Below are positions 34,576 through 44,892 of a DNA stretch of 64,000 bases, piece after piece. The stretch's first letter is position 1, and every line of letters begins with the position of its first letter. This stretch comes from CAYPNP01 sp964412195. Its GTDB lineage: Bacteria > Acidobacteriota > JAAYUB01. Below the pieces are notes generated by a model that was not told the origin of the DNA, did no database searches, and worked only from the letters and a program-made list of their open reading frames with translations. The translations under genes were made by a program, and so were the position numbers. Location of the stretch: the NCBI GenBank assembly GCA_964412195.1, contig CAYPNP010000010.1:62001-126000 (forward strand). The letters run 5' to 3'.

Positions 34576-35919
34576 TCAGACGAGGGCGTCGGCGACGACC
34601 TCGCACACCGACTTGATCTCCACGCCCAGCTTGTAGTGCTTGTTCAGCTCCATGAGCTGGTCCAGGCAGTTGTGGCAGGGGGCCGCGACGATCTGGGCGC
34701 CGGTGGCCCGGATCTGCTCCGCCTTGATCCGGCCGGCCAGCAGGCGGCGCTCGGTGAACTCGGCCATGGACAGCTGCCCGCCCCCGCCGCCGCAGCAGTA
34801 GTTGTCGGCACCGTGCGGCGTCATCTCGACGAAATCGGCCGCGGCGCGCCGCAGGAGGAAGCGCGGCGGCTCGGCGACCCCGCCCTGCCGCACCAGGTTG
34901 CAGGGATCGTGCAGGGTCACCCGCTTGGCGACCCGGCCGGGATCCAGGCGGATTTTGCCTTCCCGGAGGTACTCCGCCACCACCTCGAGGATGCTGCGGA
35001 CCGGATAGGGGGGGCGCCGGCCGGACCATTCCGGGTATTCCCAACGGTTGGCGGCGAAGCCGTGGCCGCACTCGCCGATGACCAGCGTGCCGGCGCCCAG
35101 CCGGGCCATGGCCTCGTCCAGCCGGGCGGACATCAGCCGGGCTTTCTCGTTCTCGCCCGAGAACAGTCCGTAGTTGGTCAGGTCGAAATGGTCGGATGCC
35201 AGCGTCCAGTTTTCTCCGGCCGCGTGGAAGATCTTCCCCAGGGCCACGATGGTCAGGGGGAAGAACTTGGGCTCGCGCGGATTGACCGTGTAGAGGAGCC
35301 GCGCGCCGGCCTGGTCCACGGGCAGGCGGGCCGCCGGATCGCCGGTTTCCGCCTGGAGTTCTTCCTCCAGCCAGGCCAGCGTCTCCAGCCAGTCCTCCCT
35401 GGGGATGGCCATATTGTTGCCCGATTCCACGGCGGTGTTCACGGTGGACGCCAGCCCGGCCGGCACGGCGCCGGCGGCAGCCAGGGCGGTCCGGCCGGCC
35501 CGGATGGCCCGGGCGATATCCAATCCCACCGAGCAGTGGAGGCTGCAGCGGCCGCACAGCGAACAGCGCCCGAAGAGGGCGTCGAACCACTCGGCGGCCT
35601 CCGCGTTGTCCAGGTCCCGCGCCCCGATCCACGCCGGCGCCAGCCGGCCCAGGCGGCGGGAGCGCCGGCTGAAGACCGCGTTGACCAGCTGCAGCTTGTA
35701 GGCGGGGATGTTGCGGGGATCGGGATCGGCCAGGTAGTAGTGGCAGGTCTCGGCGCACAGGCCGCAGCGGACGCAGCCGGACAGATAGGAGGACAGGCGG
35801 TGGTCGAGTGCATCGTCCAGGGCCTGGCGCACTTTTTCCAGCGCCTCGGGGGTCAGCTCCGCGGCGGGATTGGAAGGGGTGGGCACGGGGTGCTCGGGTT
35901 TGGTCATGGTGCGGTTCAT
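34576..35919 (-). CDS. DsrK/HdrD-like iron-sulfur subunit
   Basis: The 447-residue protein has two classical [4Fe-4S] motifs, CVRCGLCAETC and CSLCGRCSLHC, and a C-terminal CCG domain (C-x34-CC-x38-CxxC, ending PCHNC) that in HdrB/HdrD and DsrK binds the noncubane cluster acting on disulfides. A CGHG site upstream may belong to a reduced first CCG domain. It would take electrons from the membrane partner and reduce a protein or small-molecule disulfide or trisulfide. The ATG overlaps the upstream membrane gene as ATGA. Confidence 0.85.
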   Translation of the reverse strand: MNRTMTKPEHPVPTPSNPAAELTPEALEKVRQALDDALDHRLSSYLSGCVRCGLCAETCHYYLADPDPRNIPAYKLQLVNAVFSRRSRRLGRLAPAWIGARDLDNAEAAEWFDALFGRCSLCGRCSLHCSVGLDIARAIRAGRTALAAAGAVPAGLASTVNTAVESGNNMAIPREDWLETLAWLEEELQAETGDPAARLPVDQAGARLLYTVNPREPKFFPLTIVALGKIFHAAGENWTLASDHFDLTNYGLFSGENEKARLMSARLDEAMARLGAGTLVIGECGHGFAANRWEYPEWSGRRPPYPVRSILEVVAEYLREGKIRLDPGRVAKRVTLHDPCNLVRQGGVAEPPRFLLRRAAADFVEMTPHGADNYCCGGGGGQLSMAEFTERRLLAGRIKAEQIRATGAQIVAAPCHNCLDQLMELNKHYKLGVEIKSVCEVVADALV

Positions 35920-36536
35920 CTCCCGGGGGGGAAAGCCCCCCGACGGCCCATGAAGGCGCCCAGCATGGCCCGGCAGTAGAAGAAGAAAAAGCAGTGGCGG
36001 ATCTTGCCCAGGGGGATGTAGGCGAAGAGCAGGATCGCCGCCCCGAAGACGGCCGGCACCAGGGCCGGCGCGGCGAGGCTTGCCAGGGAGATCCCCAGGA
36101 ACAGGTCCACCAGCAGGTTGGCGGCGAAGTCGTCCGGGCAGCTGATGGCCCGCAGCCCCCTGGAGCAGGCCCGCTTGGCCAGCAGGAACACCCCCGCCAG
36201 CAGGCCGCAGAGGATCCCGGCGCCCCACGCCGGCGGCCAGGGGGGCGCGGCGTCCGGAGCGGCCAGCCGGATTCCCAGAAGCACCAAGGCGGTGAATATC
36301 CCCACGTGGTAGGCCAGCCCGGCGCCGTAGCTCCACGGATTCCGGGTGGCGCTCTCCTTGGCGCCGGGCGCCATGCCGGCGGTGAAGGCGTACCGGATCC
36401 CCCGCGACTCCCTGCCGGCCGGCTCGGCGTGAAGGACGGGCACGCCCCGCCGCCGCAGCCAGGCCACCTGGGCCAGCAGGCCGGCCAGGCTGCCGGCCGC
36501 CGCCGCCAGGACTGCCACTCGGAGGATGTCGGTCAT
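35916..36536 (-). CDS. DsrM/NarI-like b-type cytochrome membrane subunit
   Basis: The 206-residue membrane protein has about five helices and His residues in AYHVGIF and LGKIRHCFFFF that could bind heme b, as in NarI and DsrM. It is shorter than typical DsrM (over 300 residues), so assignment by sequence alone is moderate; the position between dsrC-like and dsrK-like genes supports it. It would link menaquinone to the DsrK-like subunit. The ATG at 36536 was chosen; a GTG one codon upstream is equally placed. Confidence 0.75.
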   Translation of the reverse strand: MTDILRVAVLAAAAGSLAGLLAQVAWLRRRGVPVLHAEPAGRESRGIRYAFTAGMAPGAKESATRNPWSYGAGLAYHVGIFTALVLLGIRLAAPDAAPPWPPAWGAGILCGLLAGVFLLAKRACSRGLRAISCPDDFAANLLVDLFLGISLASLAAPALVPAVFGAAILLFAYIPLGKIRHCFFFFYCRAMLGAFMGRRGAFPPGR

Positions 36537-36546
36537 CACCCGCCGC

Positions 36547-36867
36547 CTACACGCAGCCGTCGGGCTTCGGCAGCCCGGCCAGCTTGCACGCGCCCTTGGC
36601 CGGCCCCGAGGGGAACAGCTCGTAGATCCGGCGCAGCGAGAGTCCGGTTTCCTTGCAGATGCTGCGGACCATGGGCGCCATCCGCTTGGCCAGGTAATGG
36701 GCCCGGATGAACCGGATGATCGTCCAGTGCTCCTCGGTCAGGCTGTCGATACCCTCCTCGGCCTTGGCCAGGCCGGCGGCGACGGCGTCGTCCCACTCTT
36801 CGGGTACCTTCAGGAAGCCTTCCTCGTTGAGTTCCAAGCGCTTTCCGGCCACATCGACATATCCCAT
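36547..36867 (-). CDS. dsrC: DsrC-family sulfur carrier protein
   Basis: The 106-residue product is a typical DsrC/TusE protein with a C-terminal arm GPAKGACKLAGLPKPDGCV. Both conserved cysteines are present, the penultimate residue and one eleven positions before it, which is the redox-active DsrC pattern rather than the single-Cys TusE pattern. DsrC carries sulfur as a trisulfide or persulfide and is a substrate of DsrMK. The ATG has AAAGGAG upstream. It is first of three genes (dsrC, dsrM-like, dsrK-like); dsrAB is absent from the window. Confidence 0.93.
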   Translation of the reverse strand: MGYVDVAGKRLELNEEGFLKVPEEWDDAVAAGLAKAEEGIDSLTEEHWTIIRFIRAHYLAKRMAPMVRSICKETGLSLRRIYELFPSGPAKGACKLAGLPKPDGCV

Positions 36868-37063
36868 GGCGGCTCCTTTCCCGCGCAGAAGTTGCGAACG
36901 GTATTTATACCACACCCCGACGCTGCCCGGCGAGGGGAGAGTTGCCCCGGCGACCGCTCCGGCCTCCCCGCGCGACGGCCGGCGGCCTTCCGCTGAATCC
37001 CCGCCCCTGGACTGGAAATCCAAGGGACATCACCAGTGACGGGGATTCCCGCGGAGAAGTACG

Positions 37064-37864
37064 ATGAGCAACGACGACCCGCGCATCCGACGCATAGAAG
37101 AACTCGGCAACCAGGCCGCCGCCCGCGGCCGGGACGTGCTGCCGGCGGGACCCTTCCGCGCCCTGATCGATCCCGCCACCGACATGATCTGGCTCAACTA
37201 CGCCGTGCCCGTCGCCCCGCTGGGAGGTGCGTCCGCGGTGCGGGCGGACCTGGACCGGTTGCGCCGCATTTTCGCCGAATGCCGCCGGACGATGCGCTTC
37301 GAGTTTACGGAGTCGCTCTGGCCGGAGCTGCCCGGCATGCTGGAGGCGTACGGCCTCACGCTCCAGGCCCGACACCCCTTTATGATTTGCGAGCCGGCGG
37401 ACTTTCGCCCGCGGCGGGCGACGGGAGTGACGGTGCGGCCGCTGACCGCCGGCGCGGCGCCTGACGAATTGGCGGCCTACCACCGGATCCAGCGGGAAGC
37501 ATTCGGGTTCGATCCGGCGGAGGGGGCCGGAGGCATGGAGGCGCAGTTCCTGGAGCATCTCCGCACCGGCGGTTACCGGGCGGTCCTGGCGTTCCGGGAG
37601 GGCGAGCCGGCCGGCGCCGGATGCCTGGTCACTGCCGAGGAGACGGCCGAGCTGGCGGGCGTGGCCACCCTGCCCGCCCACCGCCGGCATGGCGTGGCAG
37701 CCGCCTTGAGCACCGTTCTGATCGAGGGCCATTTCGCCGGCGGCGGACGCCTGGTCTGGCTGTCTGCGGGCGACGACACGGCCCGGTCCGTCTATGCGGG
37801 CATCGGCTTCCGCCTGGCCGGCGCCCGGTTGAACTACATCGGGGATGCGGGAGGGGCGGCGTGA
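37064..37864 (+). CDS. GNAT-family N-acetyltransferase
   Basis: The 266-residue protein has a GNAT domain in its C-terminal half, with the acetyl-CoA loop LPAHRRHGVAAALS and the following SVYAGIGFRLAG strand. The N-terminal half (1-125) is unrelated in appearance and may be a degenerate second GNAT-like domain. The substrate is unknown. The gene diverges from dsrC, separated by 196 bases, and a GGAGAAG precedes the ATG. Confidence 0.85.
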   Translation: MSNDDPRIRRIEELGNQAAARGRDVLPAGPFRALIDPATDMIWLNYAVPVAPLGGASAVRADLDRLRRIFAECRRTMRFEFTESLWPELPGMLEAYGLTLQARHPFMICEPADFRPRRATGVTVRPLTAGAAPDELAAYHRIQREAFGFDPAEGAGGMEAQFLEHLRTGGYRAVLAFREGEPAGAGCLVTAEETAELAGVATLPAHRRHGVAAALSTVLIEGHFAGGGRLVWLSAGDDTARSVYAGIGFRLAGARLNYIGDAGGAA

Positions 37865-37886
37865 CCGGGAGGCGGTACGGCGGCGC

Positions 37887-38096
37887 TCAGTCGACGGCGA
37901 CCATCACGTCGGACGCCTTGATGACGGCATACGCCTCCCGGCCCTGCACGAGGCCGAGGCGTTCCACCGAGGCCTTGGTGATCATGGCCGTGACGGTGGC
38001 GCCGCCCGGCAACTCGAGGACGACTTCGGCGTTCACGGCCCCTTGGACGACCTCTTTCACCCGGGCTTTCAACATGTTGCGGGCACTGATCTTCAT
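37887..38096 (-). CDS. Molbindin (Mop/TOBE-domain molybdate-binding protein)
   Basis: The 69-residue product starts MKISARNMLKARVKEV and is one complete TOBE/Mop domain (SARN, GAVNAEVVLELPGG, TAMITKASVERLGL), the standard molbindin size. Molbindins store molybdate or tungstate and tune Mo homeostasis. The ATG at 38096 has AGGAGAG upstream. No ModABC or molybdoenzyme gene is in the window. Confidence 0.95.
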   Translation of the reverse strand: MKISARNMLKARVKEVVQGAVNAEVVLELPGGATVTAMITKASVERLGLVQGREAYAVIKASDVMVAVD

Positions 38097-38159
38097 GGCG
38101 CTCTCCTGGCAAAATAGATTCTTCCGGCAAACTCTCCCCCGACATTTCCGTAAACGAAT

Positions 38160-38918
38160 ATGATGAAGGGAAGGCAAATCCAGATCCGGATGCTCTTCGG
38201 GATCGCCCTTGCGGCCGCGCTGGCGGGGCTGTCCTCGTCCGCTCCGAAATCCCCCCTCCCGCCGCCGCCCGTCTGGCAGGATGCCGACTACCCCAAGTAC
38301 ACGGCGGAAACGTTTGCAGCGTACCCCCCCGCCGCCGAGCCCATCGACTTCCTGAAGGTCAACTACCCCCTGCTGAACGCGGCCATCTTTTACGAGACCA
38401 ACCGGATGCGGGCCCTGAACGACCTGCCGCCCCTGCAGCACTGCCCCGCCCTGGAGGTGGCCGCCGAGATGCACGCCCACGACATGGTGATCGGGGACTT
38501 CTTCAGCCACGACAATCCGCACGATCCTGACCGGAGGACCCCCGCGCTCCGGCTGGCCCAAGTCGGCATCACCAGCGGCCGTCGAACGGAGAACATCGCC
38601 GACACCTTCGGCATCCAGTACAAATCCGGCGGCCTGGTCATCCCGCCCAAGACCGGCCAGCCGGCGTTCCTCGACTACACCACCCGGCAACCGATCCCGC
38701 CCCACACCTACCTGTCCTTCGCCGCGGCGGTGGTGGACGAGTGGCTGCATTCCCCCGGGCATCGGGAGAACATCCTGGACGACCGGGTGAAGTATCTCGG
38801 ATGCGGGGCTTATCATTACCGCCGGATCCACTTCCACTACATGGACTGTTTCAAGGTGGCCCAGGAGTTCGCTTCCGTCGTGCCGGAGGCGTTCCTCCGC
38901 CCCCGGATCCCCCAGTAA
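38160..38918 (+). CDS. Secreted CAP-domain (SCP-like) protein
   Basis: The 252-residue product has a signal peptide (about 1-27) and a CAP domain: NRMRALNDLPPLQHCPALEV, HAHDMVIGDFFSHDNP and the late SPGHRENILDDRVKYLG. Bacterial CAP proteins are extracellular with no agreed activity. A proline-rich linker follows the signal. It starts 63 bases after the divergent molbindin gene. Confidence 0.9.
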   Translation: MMKGRQIQIRMLFGIALAAALAGLSSSAPKSPLPPPPVWQDADYPKYTAETFAAYPPAAEPIDFLKVNYPLLNAAIFYETNRMRALNDLPPLQHCPALEVAAEMHAHDMVIGDFFSHDNPHDPDRRTPALRLAQVGITSGRRTENIADTFGIQYKSGGLVIPPKTGQPAFLDYTTRQPIPPHTYLSFAAAVVDEWLHSPGHRENILDDRVKYLGCGAYHYRRIHFHYMDCFKVAQEFASVVPEAFLRPRIPQ

Positions 38919-39123
38919 ACCGGTCTGGACCGAACGGATGGGAAAGGCCCGCGGCCGGGCCCGCCCGCGCCGTCCGCGCGGGGACGCCTCCCGGGGAGGG
39001 CGGCGATTCGATTGCTCGCACGGCGGGAAAAGAAGCCGCCACTGCGGGTGGGGAGGGGACGGGAATCCGCTCCCGGCCGGGGCCGGCCGGCGCGCATTCC
39101 GGACAATCTTCCCGCGGGGGGAA

Positions 39124-39399
39124 TCACCAGTTGTCGCGTTCCTGGCGCGGCCGGGGCTGACGCGGCCGGGCTTCGTTGACCACGATCTTGCGGCCGCTCA
39201 TTTCAAAGCCGTTCAACGCTTCGATGGCGGATTGGGCCTGGGCGTCGTTGGCCATCTCGACGAAACCGAAGCCGCGGGACCGACCGGTCTCGTAGTCGCG
39301 GATGACGCGGGCGGAGGCCACTTCGCCGTATGGGGCGAAGACGGCCGCCAGTTCTTCATCGTTGCTGGAGAAGGGAAGCTGTCCGATGTAGATCCTCAT
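39124..39399 (-). CDS. RRM-domain RNA-binding protein
   Basis: The 91-residue protein is a single RNA recognition motif with RNP2 IYIGQLP near the N-terminus and RNP1 RGFGFVEM at about 43-50, followed by a basic PRQPRPRQ tail. Similar small RRM proteins in bacteria are RNA chaperone-like and often cold-responsive. The ATG at 39399 has AGGAG upstream. The preceding 205-base GC-rich gap (38919-39123) shows no gene. Confidence 0.93.
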   Translation of the reverse strand: MRIYIGQLPFSSNDEELAAVFAPYGEVASARVIRDYETGRSRGFGFVEMANDAQAQSAIEALNGFEMSGRKIVVNEARPRQPRPRQERDNW

Positions 39400-39701
39400 A
39401 ACTCGAATCACTCCTGTTGAGGTGGATAAATGTATTCCGATTCCCCGCACAGGGAACGGGCAATCAGGCCGGCGCCGTGTCCCGGACACGGCGGCGCTCA
39501 GGATCCATCAAGGATTGGACGCAGTCAGGGGGGTGGGGCGGAAGAGGGGCAGGTCAACAGGCCGGTTCGAATCCTTGCACGATCGCTCTCTTCAAACAGC
39601 GGCGCCCGGTCCGGGATTTCCTGAGGGACGACCCACGGCAGGGGCGCTTCTCTCTGACGGCGCCACGATATACGGGCCGCGGTGAATTGTCAATCGCATT
39701 C

Positions 39702-39980
39702 ATGACCACGAAATTCACGAAACACACGAAAGTAATCCCACCCGGAATCCGCAAGCGGAACCACGAACCACACCAACCACACGAAAGGTTTCAATTCCCA
39801 AACCAATCATTCAACGCAGATGGACGCTGATTATTCATGATTCGTGATGATCCAACCCAAAGACTGATCATAAGCATTCATATCCAATCTGCGTCCATCT
39901 GCGTTGAATTCTTCGCGTCCTGCGCGCCTTCGCGGTAAATCCGCAATCCGCAATTCGCAATCCGCAATTGGAAGACTCCG
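39702..39980. repeat. Composite repeat region upstream of the RRM gene
   Basis: The gap 39400-40044 holds no gene. It contains ACGAAATTCACGAAACACACG, ACCACGAACCACACCAACCA, a palindrome of ACGCAGATGGACGC units around an AT-rich centre (39807-39904), and AATCCGCAATCCGCAATTCG at the right end. Confidence 0.8.
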
Positions 39981-39991
39981 CAATCCGCACG

Positions 39992-40024
39992 AAAAAGGAA
40001 GGGGCTTCCCGGAGGAAGCCCCTC
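39992..40024 (-). terminator. Terminator of the Oar-like receptor gene
   Basis: A 9-bp stem (GGGGCTTCC with its complement, 40001-40022) is followed on the minus strand by TTCCTTTTT. Confidence 0.88.
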
Positions 40025-40044
40025 GAACGACTGGCTGAAGCGAA

Positions 40045-43000
40045 CTAGAAGATGAACCGCAGACCCAGCTGGATCTGCCGGTTGGCAAGCGCCGCGAAGG
40101 TCTTCCCGAGGTTGGCGTCCGTCAGCGTCACCACGGGATTGGTGTAGTTGGTGTGGTTGAACAGGTTGAACGCCTCGGCACGGAACTGGACCTTGGCGCC
40201 CTCGCTGTTGAACCAGGGCACCCGCACTTCCTTGAATATGGAAAAGTCCACGTTCCAGAAGCCGGGGCCGCGGAACGCGCCGCGGTAGTAGTCGCCCTGG
40301 GGGTTCCACAGGTTGACGGAGTTCCGCCAGTTGAAGTTGGCGTCGGTCGGGCCGACCTGGTTCCCGTCGGTGGTGAAGTCGTAGCTCACGATGTTGGGCC
40401 GGCCGGGGGAGCGGGAACCGGTGTTGCTGGTGCCCAGGGTGTCGCGCGGGACCTTGTAGTCCAGCGGGTAGCCCGAGTTGGCCTGCACGATGCCGTTGAC
40501 CTGCCAGCCGCCCACCAGGGCCGCCAGCACACCGGACATGTCGCCCCCGAAGGCCTTGCCGGGACCGAAGGGCAGCTCGTAGATGAAGTTGGCGCTGAAC
40601 ACGTGCCGGACGTCGAACGAGGCGTAGCCCCGGTCATAACCCGGATTGTACCAGTCGGAGCGGAACGGGGAGGACCCGCCCTCGGTGTAGACCGACTCGG
40701 ACCCGTCGTCCAGGGCCTTGGACCAGGCGTAGTTGACCTGGAACTGGAGCCCGTCCTGGAAGCGGTGGCTGAAGGAGGTCTGCAGCGCGTGGTAGCTGGA
40801 GTGGACGGAGGGGTCGATGTAGTGGATGCGCACCCACTGGGAATTCTGCACCAGGCCGTACCAGACCGCGGTCGGGACGGCGTTGGCGGAGCCGAAATTG
40901 TCCTCGATCTGCTGGATCAGCTCGTCGGTGGGATGGTACATCTGGTTGGGATTGCCCCGCACCAGCAGGTGCACGCCGGCGCTCCCGGCGTAGGTGACGT
41001 TCAGGATGTTGCCCGGCCAGAGCTCGCGCTGGACGGACAGGTTCCAGGTCTGGATGTAGGGCTGCTTCCAGTCCTGGTTGTAGATGACCTGGTCGGCGTA
41101 GGATTCCGCCGGCAGGTGGAGGGTCACCTGCGGGATCGGCGTGCCGTTGCCGTAGTAGGAGGCGTCCGGCCAGGCGCCGGAGTGGCCGGCCTCGTCGGTC
41201 GGATCCAGGCTGGTGGTGCCGAAGGGGAACTGGGCGGTGTTCCAGGTCAGCAGGTTGTCGAACAGGCGGTCGTACGAGATGCCGTACCCGCCGCGGAGGG
41301 CCGTCTTGCCGTCGCCCCAGGGATCCCAGGAGAACCCGATGCGCGGGGCGAAGTTGGCCTTGGGCGCCTTGTATACCGGCTGATCCTCGGCCAGGATGAT
41401 GTCGGCGCCGGTGCCCTGCCAGTTGGCGGGCGCGCCGTAGTACCACCAATCCACCCAGCTGCCGGTGGACCAGTTGGCCGGATCGAAGAAGTCGGTCTGG
41501 TTGGGCAGGTGGTAGCCGGAGCCGATCATGGTGGCATTGTCCACGTTGGACAGCAGGTTGTTGACCTCGTACGGGGTCGGCTTCCACTCGTAGCGCAGGC
41601 CCAGGTTCAGGGTCAGGTTGGGCCGGAGCTTCCAGTCGTCCTGGATGAAGAAGTCGTACTCCCGGCTCCGCCAGCCGCGGTGGTCGGTCAGGCCCGGGAT
41701 GAACTCCGTGCCGTCGCTGTAGATGGACTGGTACGCGTAGTCGGTCTGGCCCGCGGCGATGTTGGCCAGGACGTCCGGACCGGCCACGCCAAAATACTGG
41801 TCGAAGTACAGAATCGGGTAGATTTGGAAGTTGGTCTCGGAGTTGTCGTGCATGTAGCGGAAGTCGATGCCGAACTTCACGCTGTGCGCGGCCACGTTCC
41901 AGGAAAGGCTGTCCTTGATCTCGAAGGTGCCGGTGGCGCGCCATTGGTCGCCGAGGGCCTGGGGCCCGCCGAAGTCGGTGAAGTACGTCTGCGGATCGAC
42001 GAACCCGAAGGAGAAGGCCAGGTCCACCGCGTTGGTCTCGGGCCGGTGCCAGCCGGCCACGACGCGGTTCTGGCCGACCTTCAGGTCGTTCACCATGGTC
42101 GGCGACATGATCCAGGTCCAGTTCAGGGCGATGGAGTTGGTGTGCCCGTTGAAGGGGAACATGCCCAGGTCGGTGGTGGGCAGGGTCCGGGTGCCGGGGG
42201 CGTCGTTGGTGTTGTAGTAGTACCGCGCGTAGAAGGAGTGGTTCTCGTTCAGGTTGTAGTCCACCTTGGCGGTGTAGGTGTCGACGTCGGTGGGATTGGG
42301 CTCGGACCAGGCGTACTGCCCGTTCATCGCCACGCCGTTGCCGTCGAAGATGGACGGGTTGCCGGCGTTGGGCAGCGGGTAGTACTGCTGGAAGATCTGG
42401 GCCATCTGCGGATTGGTGATGGTGTCGCGGAACGCCTGGGTCGGGACGACCGCGGTGACCGCGCCGGCGTTGCGGATGCGGGTGAATTCCGTGTTGAAGA
42501 AGAAGAACAGCTTGTCCCTGACGATGGGGCCGCCGATGGAGCCGCCGAACTGGTTGCGCTTGAACTCGCCCTTCTCCAGGCCGGAGAGGTTGTTGGCGTA
42601 GGTCGAGGCGTCCAGGTTCTCGGCCCGGGTGAAGATGTAGGCGTTGCCGTGGTACTCGTTCGTGCCGCTCTTGGAGATGACGTCGATGATGGCGCCACCC
42701 GCGCGGCCGTACTCGGCGGACGGGTTGGAGGTGATGACCCGGAACTCGGCGGTGGCGTCAACGTTGGTCTCCACCACGTTGCCGTAGACGGCCGTGTCGT
42801 TGTTGTCGACGCCGTCCAGCTGGTAGTTGGTGCCGCGAAAACGGGAGCCGTTGGCCGAGGGGCCCCGGCCGTCCACCTGGGCCACGACGCCGGGCGTCAA
42901 ATAGACCAGGTTGAGGGGATTGCGCCCGTTGAGCGGCAGGTCGGTGATCCGCTTCTCGTCGATGACGTTGTCGAGCTGGGAGGTGGTGGTCTCGACCTGC

Positions 43001-43365
43001 TCGACCTCGGCCTTCACCTCCACTTCGGTGGTGAGCTCGGACACCGACAGGGTCAGGGGCTGATTGAGCTTGTCGCCGATGGCCACCTTGACTCCGGTGA
43101 CCTTCACCGGCTGGAAGCCCTCCAGCTCGGCCTTCACCTCGTAGGTGCCGGGGCGGATGTTGGTGAAGATGTAGTAGCCGTTGTCGTCGCTGAGCGCCTG
43201 GCGGGTGGCGCCGGTGTCGGAGTGGGTCAGGACAACGGTCACGCCGGGGATGACGCCGCCGGTGCTGTCCTTGACCACTCCCTCGATGGACTGGTCGGCC
43301 AGGACGGCCAGGCAGCCCAGGGCCAGCCACAGTATCACGATGGGCAGTCGGAGTGGGCGAATCAT
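40045..43365 (-). CDS. Oar-like TonB-dependent outer-membrane receptor
   Basis: The 1106-residue product has a signal peptide (about 1-23), a carboxypeptidase-regulatory-like beta-sandwich (about 26-105, VVKDSTGGVIPGVTVVL), a plug domain with LPLNGRNPLNLVYLTPGVV, and a large beta-barrel ending in the aromatic motif LGLRFIF. This architecture is abundant in Acidobacteriota and is thought to import polymers or oligosaccharides, but the ligand is unknown. The ATG has AGGAGG upstream. It is a single gene with its own terminator. Confidence 0.93.
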   Translation of the reverse strand: MIRPLRLPIVILWLALGCLAVLADQSIEGVVKDSTGGVIPGVTVVLTHSDTGATRQALSDDNGYYIFTNIRPGTYEVKAELEGFQPVKVTGVKVAIGDKLNQPLTLSVSELTTEVEVKAEVEQVETTTSQLDNVIDEKRITDLPLNGRNPLNLVYLTPGVVAQVDGRGPSANGSRFRGTNYQLDGVDNNDTAVYGNVVETNVDATAEFRVITSNPSAEYGRAGGAIIDVISKSGTNEYHGNAYIFTRAENLDASTYANNLSGLEKGEFKRNQFGGSIGGPIVRDKLFFFFNTEFTRIRNAGAVTAVVPTQAFRDTITNPQMAQIFQQYYPLPNAGNPSIFDGNGVAMNGQYAWSEPNPTDVDTYTAKVDYNLNENHSFYARYYYNTNDAPGTRTLPTTDLGMFPFNGHTNSIALNWTWIMSPTMVNDLKVGQNRVVAGWHRPETNAVDLAFSFGFVDPQTYFTDFGGPQALGDQWRATGTFEIKDSLSWNVAAHSVKFGIDFRYMHDNSETNFQIYPILYFDQYFGVAGPDVLANIAAGQTDYAYQSIYSDGTEFIPGLTDHRGWRSREYDFFIQDDWKLRPNLTLNLGLRYEWKPTPYEVNNLLSNVDNATMIGSGYHLPNQTDFFDPANWSTGSWVDWWYYGAPANWQGTGADIILAEDQPVYKAPKANFAPRIGFSWDPWGDGKTALRGGYGISYDRLFDNLLTWNTAQFPFGTTSLDPTDEAGHSGAWPDASYYGNGTPIPQVTLHLPAESYADQVIYNQDWKQPYIQTWNLSVQRELWPGNILNVTYAGSAGVHLLVRGNPNQMYHPTDELIQQIEDNFGSANAVPTAVWYGLVQNSQWVRIHYIDPSVHSSYHALQTSFSHRFQDGLQFQVNYAWSKALDDGSESVYTEGGSSPFRSDWYNPGYDRGYASFDVRHVFSANFIYELPFGPGKAFGGDMSGVLAALVGGWQVNGIVQANSGYPLDYKVPRDTLGTSNTGSRSPGRPNIVSYDFTTDGNQVGPTDANFNWRNSVNLWNPQGDYYRGAFRGPGFWNVDFSIFKEVRVPWFNSEGAKVQFRAEAFNLFNHTNYTNPVVTLTDANLGKTFAALANRQIQLGLRFIF

Positions 43366-43936
43366 GGTAACCTCCTGTGGGATTTTTTTCAGCGGTCCCG
43401 CGGCGGCTTTTGCCGGATCCGCGGCCCTCGGCGGGCCCCGGACCGCCCCGGCGCCGGGTCATCCAATTTTTCCGATCGCCGGGGCGCCCCCGCCTCGCCG
43501 TCCGGCGGTCCGGCCGACCAAAGGCCGACACTGCGGGTCGCTAGCTTGACGATACTATGTATGTAAACAGGATTTAATGGATATGTGACATTCGGGCCGG
43601 AGGGAGGGATGAGCGGGATGAATCCGGGGACGAAAAGCCTGTCCAGCGGGATTCTCCAAAATTACCGATTGTCTTCCCGGCGGATCAAGATCTGAAAAGA
43701 ACGAGGAACGGCCGGAATAGCCGCAACCGTTGTGCCAACGGCTGCCGCCGGCGGAGATCCGAACAACACCCCGATGAAATGGGGCTTTCAGGGAAGCTGG
43801 TCGGATTCGACACAGGTGTCACAGCGTACAAAATTCTGGATAGACATACATATTTTTGGATGGATCCGGCACAGAGGAAGCGGCTTGAGGGGAAGGAGGC
43901 CGCGGGGCGGGGCCGCGCGGTCCGGCAGTTCGCCTG
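43366..43936. other. 570-base gap with no recognised gene
   Basis: This stretch upstream of the receptor gene and downstream of the LytTR gene shows a small CCGTTG-TGC-CAACGG hairpin (about 43728-43742) and a CCCC-GATGAAAT-GGGG hairpin (about 43772-43787). Open frames here have no family features. No clear promoter is visible. Confidence 0.5.
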
Positions 43937-44707
<771 letters not shown>

Positions 44708-44892
44708 CTTGCACTCCCCCGCGGGGCTCTTCCCGAATCCATCCCCGCGGTTTCTGCCTGAGTCAAATACAGCAGTCCGCGTACCACCCGAGGCATATAC
44801 GGGGCCCGTCGGGGAAATGTTTCACCTGTTGATTCAACGGATTGCACAAAGCTCCGCTCGGACCGGGCGACCGGCGGGAGCCCCTCCGGCGC

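Noticed and set aside
34576..35919. LldF/GlcF-type lactate or glycolate oxidation subunit
   Set aside because: Two ferredoxin motifs plus CCG would allow it, but the adjacent membrane cytochrome b and two-Cys DsrC favour a DsrK/HdrD-like role; kept as an alternative only.
39555..39590. GGTTCGAATCC resembling a tRNA T-arm
   Set aside because: The flanking bases do not form a 5-bp T stem, no acceptor or anticodon arm can be paired, and no CCA is present.
40153..43566. 1137-codon open frame on the plus strand, antisense to the Oar-like receptor
   Set aside because: It is a mirror frame of a high-GC gene with strong codon bias; it has no domain or signal and runs past the receptor start.
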